Shown piece by piece: positions 14,832 to 23,176 of a stretch of 64,000 bases of DNA (the stretch's first letter is position 1; every line of letters begins with the position of its first letter). The position numbers were made by a program, and so were the translations under genes. The stretch covers positions 2,625,001-2,689,000 of the forward strand of contig NZ_CP081297.1 in the NCBI RefSeq assembly GCF_019711355.1, read 5' to 3'. The DNA comes from Qipengyuania psychrotolerans. Its GTDB lineage: Bacteria; Pseudomonadota; Alphaproteobacteria; Sphingomonadales; Sphingomonadaceae. The notes beneath the pieces are model-generated. The model searched no databases and was not told where the DNA came from. It saw only the letters and a program-made list of their open reading frames with translations.

Positions 14832-17390
14832 TTGATCTTGTCGATCTTCCCTGAAGGCGGGCTGGCCAGCTCTGTCATTACCACCGTCTGGGTGGGTGTG
14901 CTGGTCCTATGCTTCTTCAACCTGCGGTTCGGCTGGGTCCTTTCGGGACTGGTCGTGCCGGGCTATGTAGTGCCGCTCCTGGTGGTCAAGCCGATGGCGG
15001 CGCTGGTGATCACGGTAGAAGCGATCCTCGCCTACTGGATCGTGTGGATTTTCTCGGAGAAGTTGGCGCCGGGACGATGGCCAGCCCTGTTTGGGCGCGA
15101 CCGGTTCATGGGCCTGATCCTGGCGAGCGTGGCGGTCAGGTTGTCGATGGACGGATTGATCCTGCCCGAACTTTCCGAGTGGCTTGCGACCAATTACAAC
15201 CAGCGCCTCGACTGGCAGAGCGATCTCCAGAGCTTCGGCCTCGTGATCATATCGCTTCTGGCCAACCAGTTCTGGAAGCCCGGTTTGGCCCGCGGCCTGT
15301 TCTCGATGATCGTGGTCACCGCCATAACCTATCTGATCGTGCGCTATGGCCTGATGGAGTTCACGAATTTCCGCTTGAGCGCGGTAACGTACATGTACGA
15401 AGGGCTTGCCAGTTCGATCTTGGCCAGTCCGAAGGCCTACATGATCCTAGTGCTTACTGCGCTCTATGCCTCGCATATGAACGTCAAATATGGCTGGGAC
15501 TTTTCGGGTATCCTGATCCCGGCCCTGATCGCGCTGCAGTGGTATCAGCCCACCAAAATCCTCACATCCTTTGCCGAAGCGGCCGTAATCTATTTCATCG
15601 CGCGCCAGCTCCTGAAAACCCCTTGGTTGCAGAACGCGACCATTGAGGGGGCAAACAAGATGCTGCTGTTCTTCAATATCAGCTTCGTGCTCAAGCTCAT
15701 TGTCGGCCACAGCCTCGTGCTGTTGGCATGGGACGTGAAGACGACCGATTTTTATGGCTTCGGCTACCTTCTCTCCACGCTGTTGGCGATCAAGGCGCAC
15801 GACAAGGACATCTTCCCGCGCTTGCTGCGTTCGACACTGCAGGTGTCCGCCATCGGTGCGATCTTGGGCAATCTTGCCGGCATCGCAGTAGCTTTTATCC
15901 TTCCCGCAAGCGCAGCCCAGGCCGGGGGTGAGCGGGAAGCTACGATCGAACGCGAACAGGACCTGCTGGTTGGCGCAATCGGGGATGCAAGGTTGCGCCG
16001 CGCAACTTTGGCCGACGGATCGCTGGACAGCGCATCGGCACAGGGCCTCGCAGATGCACTGGAATTGCTGGGGGCGGGACTGCCCCCGGTCGCCGCGGGA
16101 TTGGCCGGGCGAGCAAACGGCTGGCAGGCTGAAGCCTTGCCTGCTGGGCGGCTCGCCTTGCTACGCATGGACGGACGCGGCAGTGATTTGCTTGTTCACG
16201 ATCAAACGGCACCGTCCGAACTGGCCGTGGTGATAGAGGATCCCGGAGCGCAGCCTGGTCTCGGGTTGGCGGCTGCCAAGCTGGCTCGGCAGCTTGGGGC
16301 AAAGTGGCTCGTCATCACCACTCCGCAGCTCGCAGGCGCAGGCACCCGGCCGAGCGTGTTGCAGACATTCAGGTCCAAATGGCGCGGACCGGTTCTCTCC
16401 ATCCAAGCGGGTTCGACCCCCGGCGCGCGCGTCGAATTGGCAGACGGCAGCGGAACGCAGCTGGATATCGCATCTCTCCGCGAAGTCTTGCCAGATGTTG
16501 AAATCGGACTTGCGGCCATGCGCCGGACAAATGCAGCTGACGTCGAAGCGCCAGCCATACTTACGCTGCCTGCACAATCCATCAGGAGGATGCTGCGCAT
16601 TGGCCTGGAGGAATTCCAGCAACCGGATCGTCCGTGCCGCGCTTTGGACCACGCAAAAGGTTCCGCAAACTTCACGCAGCCGGCACAGCGCGTCTTCCTG
16701 CGTGACGAGGTGCTCGCACCGCTCCTCGAAGAGCGGCAGGATGATGGCGACCTAGTTATCTCGCGCGCCGCTTCCCGCGCGCTTGGTCTGGACCTCTACC
16801 GGTGTAGCGAAGCAAACTCTCCGCTGTTGGCGCTGGTTGGTACGCAGGATCAGGGGCGGGCTATTTTTGATCTATCCGGGAGGCCGGACAGGATCGTGAT
16901 GGCATCGCTTCGCGAGGAGGTCGGAGGAAGCGATGGTAGCACTGCGCCGTCCGCCCGGATCATGCGCGATGCAGCATTTGCTTTTGCGCGATCGTCTGAC
17001 GCCAGCCTGCTCGTTTTTGCCCCGCGCGAGCTGGGATATGACGGAAGCCAGGCGACGATGTTCGGCACGATTGCGCAAACCGCAATCGATCAGCTGGGTG
17101 ACCGACCCGCATTGGCCCTCCAGATACGCAGCTATCCCGCCGCCGATCTCGCAGCGCTCGCCGCCGGAAGGGTTGTCGTGTCGACCGACAGAGTGGCGTC
17201 GCAGTCAGCAGAGAGCCGTGAGATCATCGGCATCGTGCAGGACGGGGGATTCGACCCGGTCCTTGCCGAACGGTCGCGCGAATGGGCCGGATTCGAAGCG
17301 TTTTCGCAGACGGCATTGCTCTATCTCAATCATTCGCTGAACAAGCGGTATGCGGTGCTCTATGTGCCGACTACGGCGGGTAAGCGCTGA
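14832..17390 (+). CDS. pgsC: PgsC/CapC-like polymer membrane protein with internal duplication and large C-terminal domain
   Basis: 852 residues from a TTG start with AAGG seven bases upstream. The N-terminal ~360 residues are mostly membrane helices and contain two copies of the PgsC/CapC motif. Copy A starts at residue 30 (NLRFGWVLSGLVVPGYV, then RDRFMGLILASVAVRL). Copy B starts at residue 217 (NVKYGWDFSGILIPALIAL, then ANKMLLFFNISFVLKLI). Normal PgsC is about 150 residues and has one copy; it is the membrane partner of the PgsB ligase in poly-gamma-glutamate synthesis and export. Residues ~362-852 form a soluble domain I do not recognise; parts (AVVIEDPG and LLVFAPREL) vaguely resemble the hydrolase-like protein two genes downstream. 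The next gene starts one base after the stop. The PgsC relation is clear; the polymer identity is inference. Confidence 0.82.
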   Translation: MILSIFPEGGLASSVITTVWVGVLVLCFFNLRFGWVLSGLVVPGYVVPLLVVKPMAALVITVEAILAYWIVWIFSEKLAPGRWPALFGRDRFMGLILASVAVRLSMDGLILPELSEWLATNYNQRLDWQSDLQSFGLVIISLLANQFWKPGLARGLFSMIVVTAITYLIVRYGLMEFTNFRLSAVTYMYEGLASSILASPKAYMILVLTALYASHMNVKYGWDFSGILIPALIALQWYQPTKILTSFAEAAVIYFIARQLLKTPWLQNATIEGANKMLLFFNISFVLKLIVGHSLVLLAWDVKTTDFYGFGYLLSTLLAIKAHDKDIFPRLLRSTLQVSAIGAILGNLAGIAVAFILPASAAQAGGEREATIEREQDLLVGAIGDARLRRATLADGSLDSASAQGLADALELLGAGLPPVAAGLAGRANGWQAEALPAGRLALLRMDGRGSDLLVHDQTAPSELAVVIEDPGAQPGLGLAAAKLARQLGAKWLVITTPQLAGAGTRPSVLQTFRSKWRGPVLSIQAGSTPGARVELADGSGTQLDIASLREVLPDVEIGLAAMRRTNAADVEAPAILTLPAQSIRRMLRIGLEEFQQPDRPCRALDHAKGSANFTQPAQRVFLRDEVLAPLLEERQDDGDLVISRAASRALGLDLYRCSEANSPLLALVGTQDQGRAIFDLSGRPDRIVMASLREEVGGSDGSTAPSARIMRDAAFAFARSSDASLLVFAPRELGYDGSQATMFGTIAQTAIDQLGDRPALALQIRSYPAADLAALAAGRVVVSTDRVASQSAESREIIGIVQDGGFDPVLAERSREWAGFEAFSQTALLYLNHSLNKRYAVLYVPTTAGKR

Positions 17391-17391
17391 T

Positions 17392-18162
17392 ATGCGCCTG
17401 TCCTCGCTCGGCAAGGCCTTTGGTGCAGCGGCAGTTTTTCTGGCCGCTTCGACGGGCGTGTTCCTGTCCAGGGATGCCCTTGCTCCGCTTTTCATTCGCG
17501 ATGACACCGCGGACCGCCGAGAGCTTGGCGGCACCTCTCGTACGCTTGTTTACCAAGTGCCGCGCGATGAAGTGATACGCTTCAATCTTTCACGGCCATC
17601 GACCTTGGTGCGCATCATATCGCAGCCAAACATCCTGCCCGAAGATTGGACGAAATCGGATAACTGGATTTACGGGTTCAAAGTCATTCTCCGGGATGCC
17701 GGGGGCGCGCCCGTATTGGAACGGGATGTATATTCGCGCGCCCTTCACCCAAAACGGTTGAGGCCTTTTAAAAGGCCGGTGCGTTTCCGGCTGGATAGCG
17801 ACGTGCCAATTGCCCTGCGGGATGACGTGGTGATCGCTGCCGACCGCCCGGTGTCCACCATGGAAATGGTTGCATTGGCAGATGCGGACCCCGCAGTGCT
17901 CAGCATTGATATCCAGGCCTATGAGCGGCTTCCGTTTGTGGGGAACACCGCCCTGGCAGCGTTCAGGCGCCGCTCGGCATCGGAGCAGGCGGTCCTTGCA
18001 CGCGCCGATGCTCTTGGCCCCGAATTGATGACCGACCAGGAGCGCGCCGCCCTGATGACCAATCGCTGGCGGGCCCTTGGCCCTGCGGGAATCGCGGGTC
18101 GCGATTATACCGTCGGCGTGGTTTATGAGCGACCCTTCGAAGTTGACGAGGAGGAGGAATGA
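17392..18162 (+). CDS. Secreted or membrane-anchored protein of unknown function in polymer operon
   Basis: I do not recognise this 256-residue protein. It has one N-terminal hydrophobic segment (LGKAFGAAAVFLAASTGVFL, residues about 6-25) acting as signal peptide or anchor. The rest looks beta-rich: VYQVPRDEVIRFNLSRPSTLVRIIS, then NWIYGFKVILRDAGG, and YTVGVVYERPFEVD near an acidic C-terminus (DEEEE). The arrangement suggests a periplasmic beta-sandwich, perhaps an assembly or adaptor protein. ATG 17392 begins one base after the PgsC-like stop and the gene overlaps the next by 4 bases (ATGA), so it belongs to the polymer operon. It could fill the place of PgsA/CapA, which is missing, but shows no metallophosphatase motifs. 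Confidence 0.7.
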   Translation: MRLSSLGKAFGAAAVFLAASTGVFLSRDALAPLFIRDDTADRRELGGTSRTLVYQVPRDEVIRFNLSRPSTLVRIISQPNILPEDWTKSDNWIYGFKVILRDAGGAPVLERDVYSRALHPKRLRPFKRPVRFRLDSDVPIALRDDVVIAADRPVSTMEMVALADADPAVLSIDIQAYERLPFVGNTALAAFRRRSASEQAVLARADALGPELMTDQERAALMTNRWRALGPAGIAGRDYTVGVVYERPFEVDEEEE

Positions 18163-19016
18163 AGCGGCCTGTGCGCCTATGGCGCTGGGGCGCGGTCCTG
18201 ACCATCGTGGCTGCTGCAATCATCCTTGCATCCCAGTTATTTCGGCCGCTCCGCGATGCCGGTGGCTTCGATGTGCCGACCCCGGCGCAGGCACGGCAGG
18301 CGCAGGCAGCATTTCTGCGCGCATTGGAAGGAGAGGATGCCGCGCCACAAGGGCTTGTGGCTGGCCCACTCGAGGGGCGGCGCGGCGTTACGGCTCTTGT
18401 CGAAGCGGACGGCGATTGCCGGGGGAGGGGCGAATATCTTTTGCGCTCCGGAGCCGCTCTCCCGCTCGCCATCGTTGCGCCGCACCGCGGATCGGACAGG
18501 AACACCGGCACCCTGGCGGATCAGCTGTTCGCAGAACTGCCCGCTGCAGCGGCGGCGTGGAACAGTGCACCAAGGAACCCGAGCGGTACGTGCCCCGGCG
18601 GCGATCCGGCCCGGCACGAAACGCATTACCTGTCGGCATTCTCGCTTGCCTTTGCGCAGCACCGGCCTGCTGGACGCATCGTGCAGCTGCATGGGTTCGA
18701 GACGGCGAAGCGTGAAAGTCGCGCGGCGCAACTCGCCGATGTGATTGTCAGCCAGGGAACTGAAACGCCCGGCACAGGCCTCTTCCGGCTGGCGGATTGC
18801 CTCTCGGTCGCCCTCGCACCGCGCGAGGTGAAGGTCTATCCAAACGATGTCGAAGAACTCGGGGCCCTGACAAATCGGCAGGGTAGAGTTTTGCGCGATG
18901 CAGGCTTCGATGCCTTTGTGCACCTTGAAATGTCCGCCGAATTGCGCGGCGAGCTGGTCGAGAATGCAGAACTTCGTTCGAGATTTGCGCTCTGCCTGTC
19001 CGCGGGGCTGGCATGA
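18159..19016 (+). CDS. Exported protein resembling poly-gamma-glutamate hydrolase (PghP/YjqB-like), tentative
   Basis: 285 residues with an N-terminal membrane anchor (WGAVLTIVAAAIILASQLF, about residues 10-28). Four spaced segments match the pattern I recall for zinc-dependent phage PghP and Bacillus YjqB. These are APHRGSDRNTGT (His109, Asp113), HETHYLS (153-159), VQLHGFE (His178) and VHLEMSAELRGEL (Glu257). In PghP the equivalents are a PHxGG...GT zinc motif, a LHxTS segment, a second His in FHG, and the catalytic Glu in LEIS. His109, Asp113 and His178 are proposed zinc ligands and Glu257 the proposed catalytic base. One residue is inserted in the first motif and Asp replaces the usual Glu, so activity is unproven. 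Sitting between PgsC-like and PgsB-like genes, it may release or trim the polymer. Confidence 0.5.
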   Translation: MKRPVRLWRWGAVLTIVAAAIILASQLFRPLRDAGGFDVPTPAQARQAQAAFLRALEGEDAAPQGLVAGPLEGRRGVTALVEADGDCRGRGEYLLRSGAALPLAIVAPHRGSDRNTGTLADQLFAELPAAAAAWNSAPRNPSGTCPGGDPARHETHYLSAFSLAFAQHRPAGRIVQLHGFETAKRESRAAQLADVIVSQGTETPGTGLFRLADCLSVALAPREVKVYPNDVEELGALTNRQGRVLRDAGFDAFVHLEMSAELRGELVENAELRSRFALCLSAGLA

Positions 19017-22000
19017 ACGAGGAGACGGTTCCCACACTCAGCGAAGCGATGTCGCTTGGCATCGCTGCACCGCTTGCGCCAGTTTATGACGATCTGGCGG
19101 CTGAAGTAGCGGCTGCTCCCGCACCGGGCATTGGCGGCTGGCGCGGCCACTGCTTGCGCCTCGCCTTGTTTGCGAGCGCGCAGATGGAAATCATCGAGCG
19201 GTTCAATGCCGATGCAGCCTTGTTCAATGCCCGCTTTGCCAGCGTTCAGGACGAGGCGGAGCGGCAGGCCGCCATCCTCGATTTTGCCGAGAAGCTCGGT
19301 GCGGACAAGGCCAGGCTTCGCAAGGACAAGCGCGCAATGGGCGCATGGTTCGATGGCGATGCGGCGCTCGAGCGTTATCGCCGCCGGGTAGGTGAGCGTG
19401 AACGGGCGATGGCACACGCCGCCGAACGCGCCGGACTGATGGCTGCAAGGGCGCTGCAAGCGGGCGAATGCGCGATCTCCGACGCGGTACTCGCCCGCGA
19501 TTTCGCCTCGATGCTCGACACGGTTCGCAGCTACCGCGCAGAGCCGCGCGTGCGGGAGGCTGCGCATCAGTCCTTGCGCCACATCGCCACGTCCAGCGTG
19601 GACGAACTTGATGCATTCTGGATTGAGACTGCGCTCAGGGAGACCCGGCGGGTTGCCCTCGATTGGCGCGAGTCCGTTTGGACGCAGTGCGCGGCGCTGG
19701 ACACGTTAGCGATCATTTCGCCTGACGGCTTTCGGTCAGTGCTGGCCAAGCGTCTTGCCAGCGATGCCAAGGCGGATACGCCTGTGCGGCAGGACAATCG
19801 CCTGTTCGTGAGGCGGCACCTTGCGCGGCTGCTGGCGGCACGCGTCGACGGTGATACGAAGCTCGTCCGGGCCCTGGAAATGCTTTCGCTCGATGGTGAG
19901 GGCGCTGTCAGGCAAGCCGTAGCAGAGGCGATCCCGTCATTGCCGGTCGACCTGGCCAAGGCAATGACGACCAGGTTGCGTATCGACCGCGACCCGCAGG
20001 TGCGCGCCCAGTTGTTCGCCGATCCTGTTGCCATGGCTCAGGCCTGCGGTGCGCGGCGGTATGCTCCGCATATCCTGCGCGTCCTATCGCGTGAGAGGAA
20101 CGAACTCGTCCTGCGGATGGCAATGGATGCAGGCTGGCGATTGTGCGAGCATCTGAGGACAGAGAGTGCGGAGGACTTTCTCCACATCCTGCCCGACTTG
20201 CAAAAGGCCCTGATCGACTTGCGTGAACGAGTTGAGGAGCCGAAGATCCGCCGCTGGGCTGGCGAGGCATTTGAGCGCCTGTGGCTCCTGAGCGACGAGG
20301 AGGCGCTGGCGATCGCCTCCGAAGCGCGCGATGCCGGGGCAAGATTGCGCGAAGGGCAATCGTGCAAGGTCGCTGCGCTGGGTGCAGATGTCATGGCCGA
20401 TCCGGACAAGGTCGGGCGCGCATTGGCGGTGCTGGCCCAGTCGGATTTCGGCTACGATATTACCGAACGCCGCAAGCCCACGCTGCAGCGCGGCGACCGC
20501 CTTACCCGCAAGCTGTGGCGCACCTTGTTCGAGCTGCGCCATTCGGCGACCGACAAGCGCCAGGCGTTCCTGCATACGATCGGCCGAACGCACGAAGGCA
20601 CGATTTCCGCCCCTTCGGCCCGGATGGCCGAGCTGGCGCCCACCAAGGTGCCGGGCGAACCACTCTTCCAATCTGAGGACGGCAACTGGCGCAATTGGCT
20701 GCCGCTGGTGGACCATGTGCTGTCGGCAATCGACATGGGCAGGACAATCCGTGTTTTCAGCAGCGAGGGCATCACCGCGATCGTTCCGCCCACGGGGATG
20801 GTGGCCCGAATGCGTGCATCGTGGCGGATCGCTGGCAGGTTCGCCGAATTGGCCGATCTGCGAAACCGGACCGGCCACGAATTCGTGCGCGCGCTTACCG
20901 AGCATGATGTGGCGATCACGTTCGAGCCTTATGAGGCACCGCGTGGGCTGCAGCGCGAAGAAAAGTACCTTCCGGCAGATCCCTCCGTCGTCCGGTTTTT
21001 CTCGCTCGCTGCTCCGCTGGCGCTAGTTCCAGTGCTGTGGGGCGACTTCGTGTCGTATGCGGCGACGGTCTTCACAAATACTCTCGGCCAGCTCGCCCTG
21101 TTTCTTGCTGCCGTATGCATCTGGTTTTTCGGCAGGCATATCTTCCTGGGCCAGCACGCGCGCCGGGTGCGAAATTCGATCTCGCTGAGTTTGGGAGGAT
21201 GGGGCACACGCGGAAAGTCCGGTACCGAACGGCTGAAGGCAGGCTTGGTGAACGCCCTCGGCGCACCGCTCGTATCCAAGACAACCGGCTGTGAGGCGAT
21301 GTTCCTCAACGGGGAGGCTTTCGGCGACCTGACCGAGATGTTCCTGTTCCGCCCCTATGACAAGGCGACCATCTGGGAGCAGTACAATCTCCTCAAGATC
21401 TCGCGCGGGCTGGGGGCGAGAGTGTTCCTGTGGGAATGCATGGGCCTCAACCCGTCCTATGTGCGCGTGTTGCAGCGTGACTGGATGCGCGATGATATCG
21501 GCACGCTGACCAACACATATCCTGACCATGAAGACGTCCAGGGACCTGCAGGACGCGACATTCCGGTAGTGATGACCGAATTCATTCCCGAGAACTCGAT
21601 TTGCCTGACGACAGAAGAGGAAATGCTCCCCATCCTGATCGAGGGCGCGGAGAAGGTGGGAACCCGGATGCGCGCGGTGAACTGGCGGCAAGCGGGCCTT
21701 GTTCACCAATCCCTGCTCGACCGTTTTCCCTATGCGGAACACCCGTACAACATCGCTCTGGTTACGGCGATGGGCGATGAAATGGGGCTGGCCCACGATT
21801 TCTGCGTCAAGGAGATGAGCGACCGCGTCGTCGCCGACCTTGGCGTATTGAAGACCTATCCGCGCAGCCGTGTCGAAGACCGCACCCTCGAATATGTGAT
21901 GGGCAATTCCGCGAACGAACGCTTCGGTGCGATGGGCAATTGGACCCGGATGGGTTTTGCCAATCACGACCTTGGCATTGATCCGGAGATCTACATCTCG

Positions 22001-23176
22001 ACGGTGGTAAACAACCGCGCCGACCGGGTCCCGCGCAGCCGCGTATTTGCCCGCATCCTCGTGACCGACATCGCGGCTGACAAACACTTCCTCATCGGTT
22101 CGAATATCGACGGCCTGCTCGGCTTCATCGAGGAAGAGTGGAATGACCATGCGGCAGGCTTGAATCTCGCAGAAGAGGGCAAGGACCCCAACGACTTGCT
22201 GGCCGCATGGGCCAAGCGCCAGCGCGTGCCATTGCAGCGGGAACAACTCACCGGATTGCTTGCCGCCATGATCGAGGGCGTGGCTGGCACAGCCGATCAC
22301 GGTGCAGTAACCAAGGCTATCGAGAGCGGAACCGAAGAGGCTTTGTGCGATGCGCTCGTGCCGGAGCGCAAGGATGCGATCCTCGCCCATTACCATCAGC
22401 TTGCGGGGTACTTTGCGGAATACGAAAAGTTGCGCGGCGCAATTTCTTCCTCGAGCAATCCCGGTTCGCACAACGAGGAAGTGCGGGCCTTCCTGCGCCG
22501 TGTTTTCATGGCGAAGCTGGTCCCGGTGCGCGATTTCTACATCAAGGGTGAACAGATCATCCGCCTGATTGCTGCTAGTTCCCCGCCCGGGCTAGTGAAC
22601 CGCATTATGGGGATGCAGAACATCAAGGGCACCGGCCTCGATTTCGTTTATCGCTGGCAGGCATGGGAGGCGGTTAGCAAGGCTTGCGACCAGGCGCTTG
22701 ATGAAGACGAAGCGACAGCGGCGAAGGGCATCTCCCAGCTCGCGACTTTCCAGGAATTCGGTGTGCTGAGCGAAAAGCGGGTTGCCGAGACGGTGGAAGC
22801 AGCCTTGTCAGCTGGCCAACTCCCGCAGGGCATAACAACGCCGCAGGTGGAAGCGATCCCGCTGCGTGTCGCAGAACAGATCGCAGCTGTCCCGGACGCA
22901 GCGCTGAGTGGCGATTCAGGGACAAGCTACACGAAAGGTCCGCTCGAGTGGCTGCGCGGGTGGTCCCTGGCGTTTATGGAGGGCCTGCTGGACGGCGGCG
23001 ATGCCGTGCGCCGCCGGCGCAAGTCCGACCGGATCTATGCTGCGCTCGTTGCCGAACAAATCAGCAATCCGCGCGCTGCGCTGGAACTCAAGAAACTGAC
23101 TTCGCGCCAAAAGGGCGGCTGGCTGGCCAATGCATTCGGTGATTTCGCCGGCCGCGCGTTTCGCAAGCGGCGCTAG
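19013..23176 (+). CDS. pgsB: Giant PgsB/CapB-type amide ligase fused to helical solenoid and C-terminal helical domain
   Basis: 1387 residues in three parts. Residues ~1-640 are helix-rich and look like HEAT/ARM-type solenoid (for example DGEGAVRQAVAEAIPSLP, DRDPQVRAQLFADP). About 661-712 hold two membrane helices. The ligase core is ~725-1045: GGWGTRGKSGTERL (P-loop GTRGKS 731-736), SKTTGCEA, ECMGLNPSY (808-816), TNTYPDHEDVQGP and NNRADRVPRS (1000-1009). These match, in order, NGIRGKSTVTRL, KTTGT, ECMAVNPDY, NVLEDHMDVMGP and NCRADRVDRT of Bacillus PgsB, an ATP-dependent glutamate ligase of the Mur-ligase type. Normal PgsB is about 390-400 residues. A further ~340 helical residues follow. The start overlaps the hydrolase-like gene (ATGA). 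The ligase family is clear; the amino-acid substrate is unknown. Confidence 0.88.
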   Translation: MNEETVPTLSEAMSLGIAAPLAPVYDDLAAEVAAAPAPGIGGWRGHCLRLALFASAQMEIIERFNADAALFNARFASVQDEAERQAAILDFAEKLGADKARLRKDKRAMGAWFDGDAALERYRRRVGERERAMAHAAERAGLMAARALQAGECAISDAVLARDFASMLDTVRSYRAEPRVREAAHQSLRHIATSSVDELDAFWIETALRETRRVALDWRESVWTQCAALDTLAIISPDGFRSVLAKRLASDAKADTPVRQDNRLFVRRHLARLLAARVDGDTKLVRALEMLSLDGEGAVRQAVAEAIPSLPVDLAKAMTTRLRIDRDPQVRAQLFADPVAMAQACGARRYAPHILRVLSRERNELVLRMAMDAGWRLCEHLRTESAEDFLHILPDLQKALIDLRERVEEPKIRRWAGEAFERLWLLSDEEALAIASEARDAGARLREGQSCKVAALGADVMADPDKVGRALAVLAQSDFGYDITERRKPTLQRGDRLTRKLWRTLFELRHSATDKRQAFLHTIGRTHEGTISAPSARMAELAPTKVPGEPLFQSEDGNWRNWLPLVDHVLSAIDMGRTIRVFSSEGITAIVPPTGMVARMRASWRIAGRFAELADLRNRTGHEFVRALTEHDVAITFEPYEAPRGLQREEKYLPADPSVVRFFSLAAPLALVPVLWGDFVSYAATVFTNTLGQLALFLAAVCIWFFGRHIFLGQHARRVRNSISLSLGGWGTRGKSGTERLKAGLVNALGAPLVSKTTGCEAMFLNGEAFGDLTEMFLFRPYDKATIWEQYNLLKISRGLGARVFLWECMGLNPSYVRVLQRDWMRDDIGTLTNTYPDHEDVQGPAGRDIPVVMTEFIPENSICLTTEEEMLPILIEGAEKVGTRMRAVNWRQAGLVHQSLLDRFPYAEHPYNIALVTAMGDEMGLAHDFCVKEMSDRVVADLGVLKTYPRSRVEDRTLEYVMGNSANERFGAMGNWTRMGFANHDLGIDPEIYISTVVNNRADRVPRSRVFARILVTDIAADKHFLIGSNIDGLLGFIEEEWNDHAAGLNLAEEGKDPNDLLAAWAKRQRVPLQREQLTGLLAAMIEGVAGTADHGAVTKAIESGTEEALCDALVPERKDAILAHYHQLAGYFAEYEKLRGAISSSSNPGSHNEEVRAFLRRVFMAKLVPVRDFYIKGEQIIRLIAASSPPGLVNRIMGMQNIKGTGLDFVYRWQAWEAVSKACDQALDEDEATAAKGISQLATFQEFGVLSEKRVAETVEAALSAGQLPQGITTPQVEAIPLRVAEQIAAVPDAALSGDSGTSYTKGPLEWLRGWSLAFMEGLLDGGDAVRRRRKSDRIYAALVAEQISNPRAALELKKLTSRQKGGWLANAFGDFAGRAFRKRR

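Noticed and set aside
21023-22471. 482-residue open frame antisense to the PgsB-like gene
   Set aside because: Same antisense effect of GC-rich codon use; sequence has no recognisable domain.
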